Of a stretch of 36,929 nucleotides of DNA, positions 1 through 8,753 are shown one piece after another. Position 1 is the first letter of the stretch. The number at the start of each line of letters is the position of its first letter. Origin of the DNA: an uncultured Desulfotomaculum sp. (GTDB taxonomy: Bacteria; Bacillota; Desulfotomaculia; Desulfotomaculales; Desulfotomaculaceae); contig CAMKDG010000024.1 of NCBI GenBank assembly GCA_946411205.1, forward strand, positions 1 to 36,929, in the 5' to 3' direction. Under the pieces are notes generated by a model. The model ran no database searches. It was not told the origin of the DNA and saw only the letters and a list, made by a program, of their open reading frames with translations. The translations under genes and the position numbers were made by a program.

Positions 1-34
1 TTCAATCACTAGATAACTTGAAAGAAGGGTTAAA

Positions 35-1018
35 ATGGTTACATCTAAAAAACTGTTTCTGGTAGTAACGTTATTCCTACTAACTACCCTAAGCTTGGGA
101 GGGTGTGCTAAAAGCCCGGGAGAACCAAGCAATCCCAGTGCCCCTAAGGAAGAACAAAAAACGGATATCCAGAAAACATTGCTGGATCAGATCTTTCAAT
201 TAGCCCAACAAGGGAAAATTATTAACTGTGAATTTCCGGTTGAAAAAACAGTCATTGATACTGTAGAGGAAAAATGGGGCAAACCGGACAAAGTAGACTA
301 TGTTGCCCAGGCCAAGGGTAGCTATGCAACCTACGGCAAACATAAGGTGGCTTTTGGGTTTAATAAGGGCTCCCAGATTTTTGATGTACGGTCTTTCGAT
401 GATCAGGTAAAGCAAATTACCATGTCCAAGGTCAAAGAGGTACTGGGTAAACCGGGAAATACCCTGCAGTATGCTACCGAGGATATGCTGGTGTATCAGG
501 CTGGTGAAAATTATGAACTGCTGTTTATTTTCCCGAAAGCCACCCAGCAAGCTGCTGACCCCAAACTAGACCATTACAACGTCTTTTATCCAAGGGGCAG
601 TGTCAATCTAATGGCCGATGACCCAGGGATATCTTATTTACAGGGTACTGCAAAGGCAAAGGCTACGAACCGATATGAAGTTGCCGGAATTGATGATGCT
701 GCAGCTTTTGAGGCAATGTTTACTACCCTGCAAAGTTTGGTTAAAAAGGACGATAAAAGCCAGGTCGCACAATACCTGCTGTATCCAATGCATGTTTCTA
801 TTGATGGTAAAAAAACAAAAATTAACAATGAAGCAGATTTTGTAAAATACTATGATCAAATTTTTAACGAAAAAGTTAAACAGGCACTTATCCAGCAAGA
901 TGTGAATAAGACATTTGTTAACTACCAAGGGGTTATGGTAGGAGACGGAGAAATATGGTTTACGGTTGCCGCAGATAAAGGCCATAAATATTACATTTAT
1001 GCCGTCAATAATTCGTAA
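35..1018 (+). CDS. YjgB-like (DUF4309) lipoprotein with extra C-terminal domain
   Basis: Predicted secreted lipoprotein of unknown function. Residues 1-24 form a signal peptide ending in a lipobox (LGGC, Cys24), followed by a Pro/Ser-rich linker. Residues about 45-200 resemble the YjgB/DUF4309 family of Bacilli and Clostridia: a stretch like GKIINCEF, then EKWGKPDKVDYVA, a GFNKGSQIFDVRS-type strand and LDHYNVFYP. This assignment comes from memory of the family. The last ~110 residues (FEAMFTTLQSLVKKDD onward) look like a small alpha+beta NTF2-like domain, not normally part of YjgB, so the protein may be a two-domain variant. A GAAGGG ribosome site lies 8 bases before the ATG. The next gene starts 24 bases downstream and may be cotranscribed. 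Confidence 0.75.
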   Translation: MVTSKKLFLVVTLFLLTTLSLGGCAKSPGEPSNPSAPKEEQKTDIQKTLLDQIFQLAQQGKIINCEFPVEKTVIDTVEEKWGKPDKVDYVAQAKGSYATYGKHKVAFGFNKGSQIFDVRSFDDQVKQITMSKVKEVLGKPGNTLQYATEDMLVYQAGENYELLFIFPKATQQAADPKLDHYNVFYPRGSVNLMADDPGISYLQGTAKAKATNRYEVAGIDDAAAFEAMFTTLQSLVKKDDKSQVAQYLLYPMHVSIDGKKTKINNEADFVKYYDQIFNEKVKQALIQQDVNKTFVNYQGVMVGDGEIWFTVAADKGHKYYIYAVNNS

Positions 1019-1042
1019 TACGGTAAGATTACAGGAGGAAAA

Positions 1043-1534
1043 ATGTACCGAGATAAAGTCATCAACGAAATGAAAAAGGTTTTCCAAGAGGTTCCTTATG
1101 GCGTAGACCATACGCTGACCGTTCTCAAAGATGCAGAAGCTATCATGGCCGGTGAAAACATACCTAATGAGCAGAGGGAATTGATTTCTCTCGTAGCAAT
1201 TCTTCACGACATCGGTGCGATTGAAGCACAGAGAAAATATGGATCAATGGAAGCTGCCTACCAGGAAAAAGAGGGGCCGGACATTGCCAGACAGATCTTA
1301 CAAGGGGTAGGCTATGATCCTGCAAAGACTGAGAGAGTTTGTTATATTGTTGGTTATCATCATACACCTTCTAAAATTGATGGGATTGATTTTCAGATCC
1401 AGTGGGAAGCAGATCTGTTAGCTAATCTTGAACATATGGAAATAAAAAACCATCAAGATCAGTTGAGGGAATACATCGAGGAGAATTTTAAAACTTCTAC
1501 AGGGAAAAAGATGGCCCTGGAACGCTTTGTGTAA
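1043..1534 (+). CDS. HD-domain phosphohydrolase
   Basis: Small cytoplasmic metal-dependent phosphohydrolase of the HD superfamily; the substrate cannot be told. The metal-binding pattern is visible: His23 in VDHTLTVL, the HD pair His55-Asp56 in AILHDIGAI, a His-His pair in GYHHTP near residue 114, and the distal Asp in WEADLLANL near residue 127. At 163 residues it matches stand-alone HD proteins. The ATG follows an excellent AGGAGG site. It lies 24 bases after the lipoprotein gene and 12 bases before the MBL-fold gene, so these three probably form one transcript ending at the hairpin near 2315-2352. Confidence 0.88.
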   Translation: MYRDKVINEMKKVFQEVPYGVDHTLTVLKDAEAIMAGENIPNEQRELISLVAILHDIGAIEAQRKYGSMEAAYQEKEGPDIARQILQGVGYDPAKTERVCYIVGYHHTPSKIDGIDFQIQWEADLLANLEHMEIKNHQDQLREYIEENFKTSTGKKMALERFV

Positions 1535-1546
1535 AGAGGTGATTCT

Positions 1547-2275
1547 TTGAATCAGGTTATTGTGTTAGAGGTTACTTTTGCTTTTAACAATGTCGTAAAT
1601 ACCATCTATCCTGTGATATTAAAAGACCAACAGGAACTGATTTTAATTGATTGCGGCTACCCCCATTTTCTACCGCTCATCAAAGGAGCGGCTGAGGCCA
1701 AGGGGATTGACCTCGGTAAAGTAACCAAAATAGTCATTACGCATCATGACTTTGACCACATGGGAGCTTTGGCGGAATGGAAGAGTGCCTACCCCCATCT
1801 GGAAATTGTTTCATCCGAGAGCGAAGAAAAATATATTAGCGGCAAAGAAAAATCCTTACGCTTACAACAGGCCGAGGCTCTATACGATTTGCTGCCGGAG
1901 TCGGAAAAAGCGGCTGCGGAAAACTTTCATGAGTTATTACGGTCAATCACGCCGGTTGCTGTTGATTTACGAGTCAAAGACCACGAGCTATTGCCCTGGT
2001 GTGGGGGAACTGAAATTATTGCTACCCCAGGGCATATGCCGGGACATATTTCCCTCTATGTAAAGGCATCTAAAACCTTACTTGCCGGGGATGCCTTAGT
2101 CATTGAAAATGATCAATTGGGTTTGGCCAATCCACAATATACGTTAGATCTGGCGGAAGCCAAAAATTCTATTCGAAAATTGCTCACCTATGAGATAGAG
2201 AAAATCATCTGCTATCATGGGGGTATATTTACTGGTAATTGTCAGGCTTCTTTACAAAAAATAGCTTACGATTAA
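1547..2275 (+). CDS. MBL-fold metallo-hydrolase
   Basis: Metallo-beta-lactamase-fold hydrolase, 242 residues, cytoplasmic; the substrate is unknown. The metal-binding signature is THHDFDHMG (residues 65-73), followed by the downstream ligands in TPGHMPGH, GDAL and YHGG, all in the expected order. The third position of the usual HxHxDH signature is Asp, a variant common in this branch. The start is TTG, supported by an AGAGGTGATT ribosome site 5-6 bases upstream; no better ATG exists near the amino-terminal strand. It follows the HD gene by 12 bases and is the last gene of that presumed operon. Confidence 0.88.
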   Translation: MNQVIVLEVTFAFNNVVNTIYPVILKDQQELILIDCGYPHFLPLIKGAAEAKGIDLGKVTKIVITHHDFDHMGALAEWKSAYPHLEIVSSESEEKYISGKEKSLRLQQAEALYDLLPESEKAAAENFHELLRSITPVAVDLRVKDHELLPWCGGTEIIATPGHMPGHISLYVKASKTLLAGDALVIENDQLGLANPQYTLDLAEAKNSIRKLLTYEIEKIICYHGGIFTGNCQASLQKIAYD

Positions 2276-2314
2276 ACAGATGTAATCATTTTTCACAGTT
2301 CATCCTCCTAACGA

Positions 2315-2352
2315 TAAGGTTCCTTGACTAAGCCAACAGTCAAGGGACCTTA
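2315..2352 (+). terminator. Intrinsic terminator after MBL-fold gene
   Basis: A 13-bp near-perfect inverted repeat (AAGGTTCCTTGAC / GTCAAGGGACCTT), loop of about 10, followed by TATTT. It lies 40 bases after the MBL-fold stop and before the MarR promoter. Confidence 0.75.
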
Positions 2353-2382
2353 TTTGCGTATATCGCAGGGAAAATGTGATTC

Positions 2383-2411
2383 TTGACAAAGAAAAATTAC
2401 AGCCCTATAAT
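2383..2411 (+). promoter_or_regulatory. Sigma-A promoter of marR-ABC operon
   Basis: Consensus -35 TTGACA (2383-2388), 17-bp spacer, consensus -10 TATAAT (2406-2411). Transcription would start around 2418, inside the inverted repeat at 2414-2441. Confidence 0.85.
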
Positions 2412-2413
2412 AT

Positions 2414-2441
2414 GTTGTGTTGCGACACGTCGTACTACAAC
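2414..2441. promoter_or_regulatory. Probable MarR operator
   Basis: Imperfect 28-bp dyad, arms GTTGTGTTGCGAC and GTCGTACTACAAC around a 2-bp centre, about 10 of 13 positions paired. It starts 2 bases after the -10 box and covers the expected transcription start, so a bound dimer would block initiation. The likely binder is the MarR protein encoded immediately downstream (inference). Confidence 0.65.
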
Positions 2442-2459
2442 GTAATTTGGAGAGGATTT

Positions 2460-2903
2460 ATGATGATAGATAAGGATAAAACTACGCAGGAGCTTGTTGA
2501 GAATTTGTTTTTTGTTTTCCGGGCTCTACATAAAGGGCTGGAGTCCCAGGGCATCCAAAGTGATCTGACCATCCCCCAGAAAATTGTTATGGGCCAATTA
2601 TCTAGATTTGGTGATCTGAGTGTAAAAGAATTAAGTCAAAAGGTACGCCTTTCCCATAGTACCGTGTCGGGAATTGTTGATCGATTAGAACGTAAGGGAT
2701 TGGCAGCACGTATCCCCGACCAACAAGATCGGCGTATTACCAAGGTAACTGTAACTGATTTGGGTAGAAATGAATTAAAATTGCTGCCTCAGCAAATGTT
2801 TTCAGGCATTGTAAATCGTTATCATCAAGCAACTAATGAGGAACAAAGGGAGGTTTTGGCTGGACTTGCAGCGTTACGGCGATTGCTAGACTGGAAAGAA
2901 TAA
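2460..2903 (+). CDS. MarR-family transcriptional regulator
   Basis: Winged-helix regulator, 147 residues from the ATG at 2460, which has a GGAGAGG site just upstream. The longer ORF start at 2376 is rejected because it would lie over the promoter. The core is visible: PQKIVMGQLSRFGDLSVKELSQKVRLSHSTVSGIVDRLERKGLAARIPDQQDRRITKVTVTDLG, that is recognition helix, then the beta-wing with the conserved D.RR motif. It lies 24 bases before two ABC exporter genes and has a dyad over its own start site. The simple reading is an autorepressor of an efflux operon that responds to a small ligand; the ligand is unknown. Confidence 0.93.
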   Translation: MMIDKDKTTQELVENLFFVFRALHKGLESQGIQSDLTIPQKIVMGQLSRFGDLSVKELSQKVRLSHSTVSGIVDRLERKGLAARIPDQQDRRITKVTVTDLGRNELKLLPQQMFSGIVNRYHQATNEEQREVLAGLAALRRLLDWKE

Positions 2904-2927
2904 ATTCCTAACAGGAGATGATCGTAG

Positions 2928-4655
2928 TTGTTTAAATTACTTAGGTACTTAAAACCATTTACCTGGTCGGTAGTGGCTGTTTTGATACTCCTGTTTTTTC
3001 AAGCCATTGCTGATTTGTATTTACCGACGCTAATGTCCGATATTGTTGATATAGGTATCGTTCAAGGCGATACCCAGTATATTCTTAGGATTGGTGCACT
3101 GATGCTTTTATTTGCGGCGGCCAGTGCTTTGTTTCTTATGGCAGCGAGCTTTTTATCGGCCAAAATAGCCACAGGCTTAGGTAAAAATCTACGCAGTCTG
3201 GTGTTTTCAAGGGTAGAAAGCTATTCACTCCATGAATTTAATCGGCTAGGGACTGCTTCCTTAATTACCAGAACCACCAATGATATTACTCAAGTTCAGC
3301 AAGTAGTGGTCATGATGCTACGTATGATGGTCAGTGCACCTATCATGTGTATTGGTGGTTTAATTATGGCAGTCTCCAAAGATGCCGAACTATCTCTAAT
3401 TTTTGTGTTGGTACTGCCGCTCCTGGCGGGGGTAATCTTTTTCATTACCAGGCGGGGTGTCCCCCTTTTCAGGGCCATGCAGGTCAAGCTTGATAAATTA
3501 AACTTGGTACTGCGAGAAGGACTTACCGGGATTAGAGTTATTCGGGCCTTTAACCGCCTGGAGCATGAGAAAAAACGGTTCAGCGAAGCCAACAGCGATC
3601 TAACCAACACAGCGATTAAGGTAAACAAGCTAATGGCCACCTTAATGCCCTTTATGATGCTGGTGATGAATTTTTCCACCATCGCCATCGTTTGGTTTGG
3701 CGGCCTACGGGTGGATCACGGCGATATGCAGGTCGGTGATATGATGGCCTTTTTACAATACGCTATGCAAATTATGTTTTCCTTAGTTATGATTTCCATG
3801 ATGTTTATTATGATTCCTCGGGCAGAGGCTTCTGCCGTGCGGATTAACGAAGTACTTGATTTAGTACCGGAAATCAAGGATGCTGCCAGGGCTAAACTGG
3901 CCAAGGATAAAAGTGGTTTGGTGGAGTTCCGGAATGTTACCTTTAGTTACCCCGGTGCCGAACAGCCTGTGCTGAGCAACATTTCCTTTTCAGCGGGACC
4001 CGGTGAGGTTACGGCTATCATAGGTGGTACCGGAGTAGGGAAGTCGACCTTGATTAACCTAATCCCACGTTTCTACGATGTGGATAGTGGCAGCGTTTTG
4101 GTCGACGGTGTCGATGTGCGGCAGATAGCACAGGAAAACCTCAGGGCTAAAATAGGATTTGTACCTCAAAAGGCGGTGCTTTTTACTGGCACCATCGCTG
4201 AAAATATCCGTTATGGTAAGGAGAATGCGACGGATGAAGAGGTTCAACAGGCTGCCGCAATAGCTCAGGCCAGTGAATTTGTGGCCGACCTACAGGACGG
4301 TTTGGGGGCTGTGATGGCCCAGGGCGGTGCCAATGTTTCCGGTGGGCAAAAGCAACGCTTAGCCATTGCCAGGGCATTGGTGAGAAAGGCGGAAATCTAT
4401 ATTTTCGACGACACCTTTTCTGCCCTTGATTTTAAAACAGATGCTAAATTGCGGGCTGCTTTGAAAAAGGAAACGACCAATGCCACCGTGTTGATGGTGG
4501 CCCAGAGAGTCAGTAGCGTAATGGATGCCGACCGGATCATTGTGATGGAGGATGGTAAAATTGCCGGTATGGGCAGTCATAAGGAACTCTTAAATACGTG
4601 CCAAGTGTATCGGGAGATAGTATCCTCACAGCTTGCCGAGGAGGAGATCGCATGA
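2928..4655 (+). CDS. ABC exporter half-transporter, degenerate ATPase site subunit
   Basis: First subunit of a heterodimeric type IV ABC exporter: about six membrane helices (residues 1-310) then a nucleotide-binding domain. Walker A is GGTGVGKST, the signature is NVSGGQKQR, and the D-loop is SALD. Walker B reads IFDDTFSALD, with Asp in place of the catalytic Glu, the pattern of the degenerate site in pairs such as TM287/288 or BmrC/D. TTG start with AGGAG upstream. Its stop overlaps the start of the second subunit (ATGA), which implies translational coupling and equimolar assembly. The likely substrate class is drugs or lipophilic compounds, given the MarR partner; not specified by sequence. 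Confidence 0.93.
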   Translation: MFKLLRYLKPFTWSVVAVLILLFFQAIADLYLPTLMSDIVDIGIVQGDTQYILRIGALMLLFAAASALFLMAASFLSAKIATGLGKNLRSLVFSRVESYSLHEFNRLGTASLITRTTNDITQVQQVVVMMLRMMVSAPIMCIGGLIMAVSKDAELSLIFVLVLPLLAGVIFFITRRGVPLFRAMQVKLDKLNLVLREGLTGIRVIRAFNRLEHEKKRFSEANSDLTNTAIKVNKLMATLMPFMMLVMNFSTIAIVWFGGLRVDHGDMQVGDMMAFLQYAMQIMFSLVMISMMFIMIPRAEASAVRINEVLDLVPEIKDAARAKLAKDKSGLVEFRNVTFSYPGAEQPVLSNISFSAGPGEVTAIIGGTGVGKSTLINLIPRFYDVDSGSVLVDGVDVRQIAQENLRAKIGFVPQKAVLFTGTIAENIRYGKENATDEEVQQAAAIAQASEFVADLQDGLGAVMAQGGANVSGGQKQRLAIARALVRKAEIYIFDDTFSALDFKTDAKLRAALKKETTNATVLMVAQRVSSVMDADRIIVMEDGKIAGMGSHKELLNTCQVYREIVSSQLAEEEIA

Positions 4656-6544
4656 GTGAAGAACGGAATGGATCAAGAAAGGGATCGGGAGGAGGCTTTG
4701 GCGGCAGGGGTCCCCTTGGGCCAGGTAGCATGGGCATGCCGGTGGTTAAAGCCAAAAATTTTAAAGGTTCCTTGAAAAGGCTCCTTGGCTATTTAAAGCC
4801 TTATCGCATGAAACTGCTATTTGTCTTCGTGATGTCTATCCTGAGCACAGCTTTTAGCATCGTCAGTCCAAAGATTTTGGGCAAAGCCACCACGAAATTA
4901 TTTGAAGGGATCATGCTGAAGTATAAGCAGGTGCCCGGAGCCCGGGTGGATTTTGACTACATTTTGCAAATACTGCTCATCTTAATCGGGTTATATCTTT
5001 TCAGTGCCTTCTTTAGTTATCTACAGCAGTACATTATGGCCGGGGTAGCCCAACGGACCGTCTTTGATCTCCGCAAAGATGTGAATGAAAAATTGACCAG
5101 CCTGCCTCTGGCGTTTTTTGATGCCCATACACACGGTGAAATTTTAAGCCGGGTAACCAACGATGTTGATAACATCGGTTCCACTCTACAGCAAAGTTTG
5201 ACTCAGTTAATAACGTCCCTAGTGACGATCGTGGGTATTCTCATTATGATGCTAACCATCAGCCCACTGATGACTTTAATTGCGGTGGTGACCCTGCCAC
5301 TTTCCTTTGTGGTGACAGTACTCATTGCCAAACGCTCTCAGAAATATTTTGCCGCCCAACAGAAGGAACTGGGTATCTTGAATGGTCATGTTGAGGAAAT
5401 GTACACCGGTCATCAAATTATCAAGGCTTTTGGCCGGGAAAATGAATCAATAGCCAAATTTAATGAGACCAATGAAAAACTTTACCAGGCAGGCTGGAAA
5501 GCGCAGTTTATTTCCGGCATTATCTTTCCGCTCATGAACTTTATCAGCAACATTGGCTATGTCCTGGTCTGTGTTGTCGGTGGTATTTTTGTCATGAAGC
5601 ATAAAATTGAAATTGGTGATGTGCAGGCCTTTATTCAATATTCCAGACAATTTAACCAGCCGATTATGCAGATGGCTAATATAGCCAATATTATCCAATC
5701 TACCATAGCCTCTGCCGAGCGGGTGTTTGAGCTGCTGGATGAAGTGGAAGAAAAGCCAGAGGCGGAAAATGCCACGGTTCTTCAGTTCCCCCGTGGGGAA
5801 GTCAAATTCCAGCAGGTGGACTTTGGCTATCGGGAAGACGTGCCTCTTATTGAGAACATGAATATTGATGTTAAAGCGGGTCAAACCATTGCTATTGTAG
5901 GTCCTACCGGAGCCGGTAAAACCACTTTGGTGAACCTCTTAATGCGTTTCTATGAAATTAGTGCTGGGAAAATCCTGGTGGACGGAGTTGACATTCGGGA
6001 GATGAGACGTGGGGAATTGCGTTCCCTTTTTGGTATGGTGCTACAGGATACCTGGCTTTTTAACGGTACCATTCGAGATAATATTGCCTATGGTCGTGTG
6101 GGGGCCACCGAGGAAGAAATTGTCCGAGCCGCTCAAGCAGCCCATGCGGACCACTTTATACGGACTCTGCCCGAAGGTTATGACACCGTGCTCAATGAAG
6201 AAGCCTCGAATATTTCTCAAGGTCAAAAGCAATTATTGACCATTGCCAGGGCGATCCTGGCCGACCCTGCGATCCTTATTCTGGATGAAGCCACCAGTAA
6301 CGTTGATACCAGAACCGAAGTGTTGATTCAAAGAGCTATGCTAACACTGATGAAGGGACGCACCAGCTTTGTGATTGCCCACCGGCTATCCACCATTCGA
6401 GAAGCTGATTTGATTCTCGTGATGAATCACGGCAGTATTATTGAGATGGGTAACCATCACGAGCTTCTTGCTAAGGATGGTTTTTATGCCGACCTTTACC
6501 AAAGCCAGTTTACGGGTGCCAATTCTACAAGTGAAGCTAGTTAA
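4652..6544 (+). CDS. ABC exporter half-transporter, catalytic subunit
   Basis: Second subunit of the heterodimeric exporter, 630 residues from the ATG at 4652, which overlaps the previous stop and has GAGGAG upstream. It opens with an unusual Gly/Arg-rich cytoplasmic tail (about residues 1-45: GSRKGSGGGFGGRGPLGPG), then six membrane helices and an ATPase domain. Walker A is GPTGAGKTT, Walker B is ILDEATSNVD with the catalytic Glu, and the H-loop is IAHRLSTI. The signature is NISQGQKQL, with Gln replacing the second Ser/Gly position, a common variant in this subfamily. The canonical Walker B here complements the degenerate one upstream, so one intact ATPase site per heterodimer is expected. 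Confidence 0.94.
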   Translation: MSEERNGSRKGSGGGFGGRGPLGPGSMGMPVVKAKNFKGSLKRLLGYLKPYRMKLLFVFVMSILSTAFSIVSPKILGKATTKLFEGIMLKYKQVPGARVDFDYILQILLILIGLYLFSAFFSYLQQYIMAGVAQRTVFDLRKDVNEKLTSLPLAFFDAHTHGEILSRVTNDVDNIGSTLQQSLTQLITSLVTIVGILIMMLTISPLMTLIAVVTLPLSFVVTVLIAKRSQKYFAAQQKELGILNGHVEEMYTGHQIIKAFGRENESIAKFNETNEKLYQAGWKAQFISGIIFPLMNFISNIGYVLVCVVGGIFVMKHKIEIGDVQAFIQYSRQFNQPIMQMANIANIIQSTIASAERVFELLDEVEEKPEAENATVLQFPRGEVKFQQVDFGYREDVPLIENMNIDVKAGQTIAIVGPTGAGKTTLVNLLMRFYEISAGKILVDGVDIREMRRGELRSLFGMVLQDTWLFNGTIRDNIAYGRVGATEEEIVRAAQAAHADHFIRTLPEGYDTVLNEEASNISQGQKQLLTIARAILADPAILILDEATSNVDTRTEVLIQRAMLTLMKGRTSFVIAHRLSTIREADLILVMNHGSIIEMGNHHELLAKDGFYADLYQSQFTGANSTSEAS

Positions 6545-6610
6545 ATCTGTAGCTCTATGTTACAATAAGCCAGTATTATAAATTAAGGTAATGAGGTCTG
6601 AAATGAAGTA

Positions 6611-6701
6611 AGTGTTTTTAAACTAATCAAATTTAATAGTTTCTTAGAAGTGCATCAAGGGGTTCGTTCGCACTTTTTAAGAGATAATAGTTTAAAAACA
6701 C
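6611..6701. repeat. MITE-like inverted-repeat element
   Basis: Perfect 14-bp terminal inverted repeats (GTGTTTTTAAACTA at the left, TAGTTTAAAAACAC at the right) enclose about 63 bases. The interior also folds on itself (TCTTAGAAGTGC against GCACTTTTTAAGAGA). The whole 91-bp stretch could form one long hairpin and is AT-rich. No open reading frame. A small non-autonomous element or an RNA structure after the ABC operon are both possible. This is the main content of the 340-base gap before the MFS gene. Confidence 0.5.
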
Positions 6702-6773
6702 GTACAGGAAAAATTATATTTAGTTTAAGGCCATAAGGGTTCCTTTTAATTGGCTTTTAATCTATGTATGCTT

Positions 6774-6811
6774 ACTGCAGTAAACACCTGGGTGTTTACT
6801 GCAGTTTTTAT
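6774..6811 (+). terminator. Strong intrinsic terminator
   Basis: Perfect palindrome ACTGCAGTAAACACC / GGTGTTTACTGCAGT with a 2-base centre, followed by TTTTATTTTTA. It lies 75 bases before the MFS start and probably ends any transcript from the ABC operon or the region after it. Confidence 0.8.
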
Positions 6812-6885
6812 TTTTACGGTAATCGCCAGGCCTAGATTAGGAAAGAAAATTTTTGATAACAGTGATTGGAGAGAATCTAGCAGAT

Positions 6886-8112
6886 ATGTATAAAGATTGG
6901 AAAAAGAATATCATACTCTTTTTGGTTAGCCAGACTATATCACTTTTTGGATCGTCCCTGGTCCAGTATGCCATTATGTGGCATATTACATTAAAAACAC
7001 AGTCTGGTATCATGATGACAATATCCATTATTTGTGGCTTCCTGCCGACCTTTTTTATTTCTCCCTTTGCGGGGGTATGGGCTGACCGTTATAATCGAAA
7101 AACGTTGATTATGCTAGCGGATTCGATGATTGCGATCTCAACCCTTGTGTTAGCCATACTGTTTCTGCTGGGATACAATGCGCTCTGGTTGCTTTTTGTG
7201 GTTTCTGCCATACGTGCACTCGGAGCAGGAATTCAGGTACCGGCCATTGGAGCTTTTCTTCCCCAATTGGTACCGGAGGAGAAGCTTACTAAAGTGAATG
7301 CAACAAACGGAAGTATTCAGGCACTTACGATGCTGGTATCCCCCATGCTTAGTGGTGCACTTCTCACGATGGCTACCATCGAAACAATCTTCTTTATAGA
7401 TGTTATTACAGCAGCCATCGCGGTTCTGATATTATTTTTGTTTTTGCAGGTGCCTGTTCATGCAAAAGCTCTGGAAAAGCAAACATTGAGCTATTTCAGT
7501 GATATGCGTGAAGGTTTCACGTATATCAGAAATCATGAGTATGTTAAGAAATTCTTTCTGTTTTGTGCCATATTCTTTTTTTTAGCCGCACCGGTTGCAT
7601 TTTTAACACCGTTACAGGTGACACGTAGTTTTGGCAACGACGTTTGGCGTCTAACGGCAATTGAAATTACCTTTTCTATCGGGATGATGGTGGGCGGCAT
7701 CATCATGGCTTCTTGGGGTGGTTTCAAAAACAAGGTTCACTCCATGACGTTAGCAAGCCTTGTTATTGGAGCTTGCACCTTTGCCCTGGGGGTTATTCCT
7801 GATTTTTGGCTATATTTATTTTTCATGGGGGTAATTGGCATTGCCATGCCGATCTTTAATACACCATCTACGGTTTTATTACAGGAGAAAGTAGAGGGGG
7901 ATTTTCTGGGTAGAGTATTTGGTGTTTTAGGGATGATCTCAAGTACCATGATGCCACTTGGTATGCTTATGTTCGGACCACTGGCAGACATCATTAAAAT
8001 TGAATGGCTATTGATGGGCACCGGCTTGCTGCTGTTTGTTCAGGGACTTTTCCTGCTAGGCAACAAAGTGCTGATAGAGGCTGGAAAGCCAATCCCCAAA
8101 CCGGAACTGTAG
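6886..8112 (+). CDS. MFS efflux transporter (Mef-like)
   Basis: Major facilitator with about 12 hydrophobic helices, 408 residues. The opening WKKNIILFLVSQTISLFGSSLVQYAIMWHIT and the loop SPFAGVWADRYNRKT (motif A-like GxxADRxxRK) match macrolide-efflux-type MFS proteins such as Mef. I chose the ATG at 6886 (MYKDWKKN) because family members begin with this segment and a GGAGAG site lies 12 bases upstream. A TTG at 6855-6853 in the ORF track, giving 11 more residues, is the alternative. It is monocistronic and follows a strong terminator. Substrate is unproven. Confidence 0.85.
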   Translation: MYKDWKKNIILFLVSQTISLFGSSLVQYAIMWHITLKTQSGIMMTISIICGFLPTFFISPFAGVWADRYNRKTLIMLADSMIAISTLVLAILFLLGYNALWLLFVVSAIRALGAGIQVPAIGAFLPQLVPEEKLTKVNATNGSIQALTMLVSPMLSGALLTMATIETIFFIDVITAAIAVLILFLFLQVPVHAKALEKQTLSYFSDMREGFTYIRNHEYVKKFFLFCAIFFFLAAPVAFLTPLQVTRSFGNDVWRLTAIEITFSIGMMVGGIIMASWGGFKNKVHSMTLASLVIGACTFALGVIPDFWLYLFFMGVIGIAMPIFNTPSTVLLQEKVEGDFLGRVFGVLGMISSTMMPLGMLMFGPLADIIKIEWLLMGTGLLLFVQGLFLLGNKVLIEAGKPIPKPEL

Positions 8113-8215
8113 ATTTATTTATAGAAGACAAGGCTCATGTGCTATGCTTGGGAACAGTTGCCGCATTGGACGAAACTCTGCAGGGGCAAGGAGGCCTGTG
8201 CCTTTTGACCGGCTT

Positions 8216-8485
8216 TTACTTGTCGTTGTAATGTCCTCTGCATTGAGCAATCTCTATATTGTCGTTACCTTGAATGCGATATATCAGACGGTTCGTATCA
8301 TCAATACGTCTGCTCCACCACCCGGTCATATTGCCTCGTAATGGTTCCGGCTTTCCCAGGCCCTCAAAAGCATTTCGCGAAATGTCCTGTAAAAGCTGAT
8401 TTATCCTGCGCAACGTCTTTTTGTCCTGCCCCTGCCAATACAGATAATCTTCCCAACCTTCCGGCAGGAATAGCAGATTACTCAT
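8216..8485 (-). CDS. yoeB: YoeB-family toxin
   Basis: Toxin of a type II toxin-antitoxin system, 89 residues. YoeB-type proteins are ribosome-dependent mRNA interferases of the RelE fold. The sequence has the family hallmarks: WEDYLYWQGQDKKTLRRINQLLQDI at the amino end, GLGKPEPLRGNMTGWWSRRIDDTNRLIYRI in the centre and a C-terminal GHYNDK with the His-Tyr used in catalysis. Its start overlaps the 3' end of the antitoxin gene by 8 bases, the usual arrangement for coupling toxin to antitoxin translation. Confidence 0.92.
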   Translation of the reverse strand: MSNLLFLPEGWEDYLYWQGQDKKTLRRINQLLQDISRNAFEGLGKPEPLRGNMTGWWSRRIDDTNRLIYRIQGNDNIEIAQCRGHYNDK

Positions 8486-8753
8486 TGGCCATGTCTTCTA
8501 ACTCGGCCATTGTCTTTGTGATTGGTTTACTCTTTCCGGCTTCATAATCGCTAATAGACTTTTGTAAACGCGCTTGATTTTCGGCGGAATAGAAAGGGTC
8601 GGAGATGCGCAAATCAAACGGGATGCCGCCACATCTAACCACTTGTTTGTAAAAAACATTTGTGGCGGCAGACATGGACAAACCTAGTTCCGAGAAAATT
8701 TCTTCAGCTTTCTTTTTTAGTGTATCATCAACACGAATATTGACATTTGCCAT
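8478..8753 (-). CDS. RelB/DinJ-family antitoxin
   Basis: Antitoxin, 91 residues, upstream of and overlapping the toxin gene. The N-terminal ribbon-helix-helix region (MANVNIRVDDTLKKKAEEIFSELGLSMSAATNVFYKQVVRCGGIPFDL) is typical of RelB/DinJ. The C-terminal tail (SDYEAGKSKPITKTMAELEDMANE) would wrap and neutralise the toxin. A ribosome site AAGGAG lies 12 bases before the ATG, and a TATAAT box sits about 30 bases upstream on the minus strand. DinJ-type antitoxins are classically paired with YafQ/RelE, so pairing with a YoeB-type toxin is a mixed module, though such pairs are known in Firmicutes. Confidence 0.9.
   Translation of the reverse strand: MANVNIRVDDTLKKKAEEIFSELGLSMSAATNVFYKQVVRCGGIPFDLRISDPFYSAENQARLQKSISDYEAGKSKPITKTMAELEDMANE

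Noticed and set aside
2376-2459. Longer MarR start at 2376
   Set aside because: It would place the coding start upstream of the -35/-10 promoter and operator; the ATG at 2460 has a good ribosome site.
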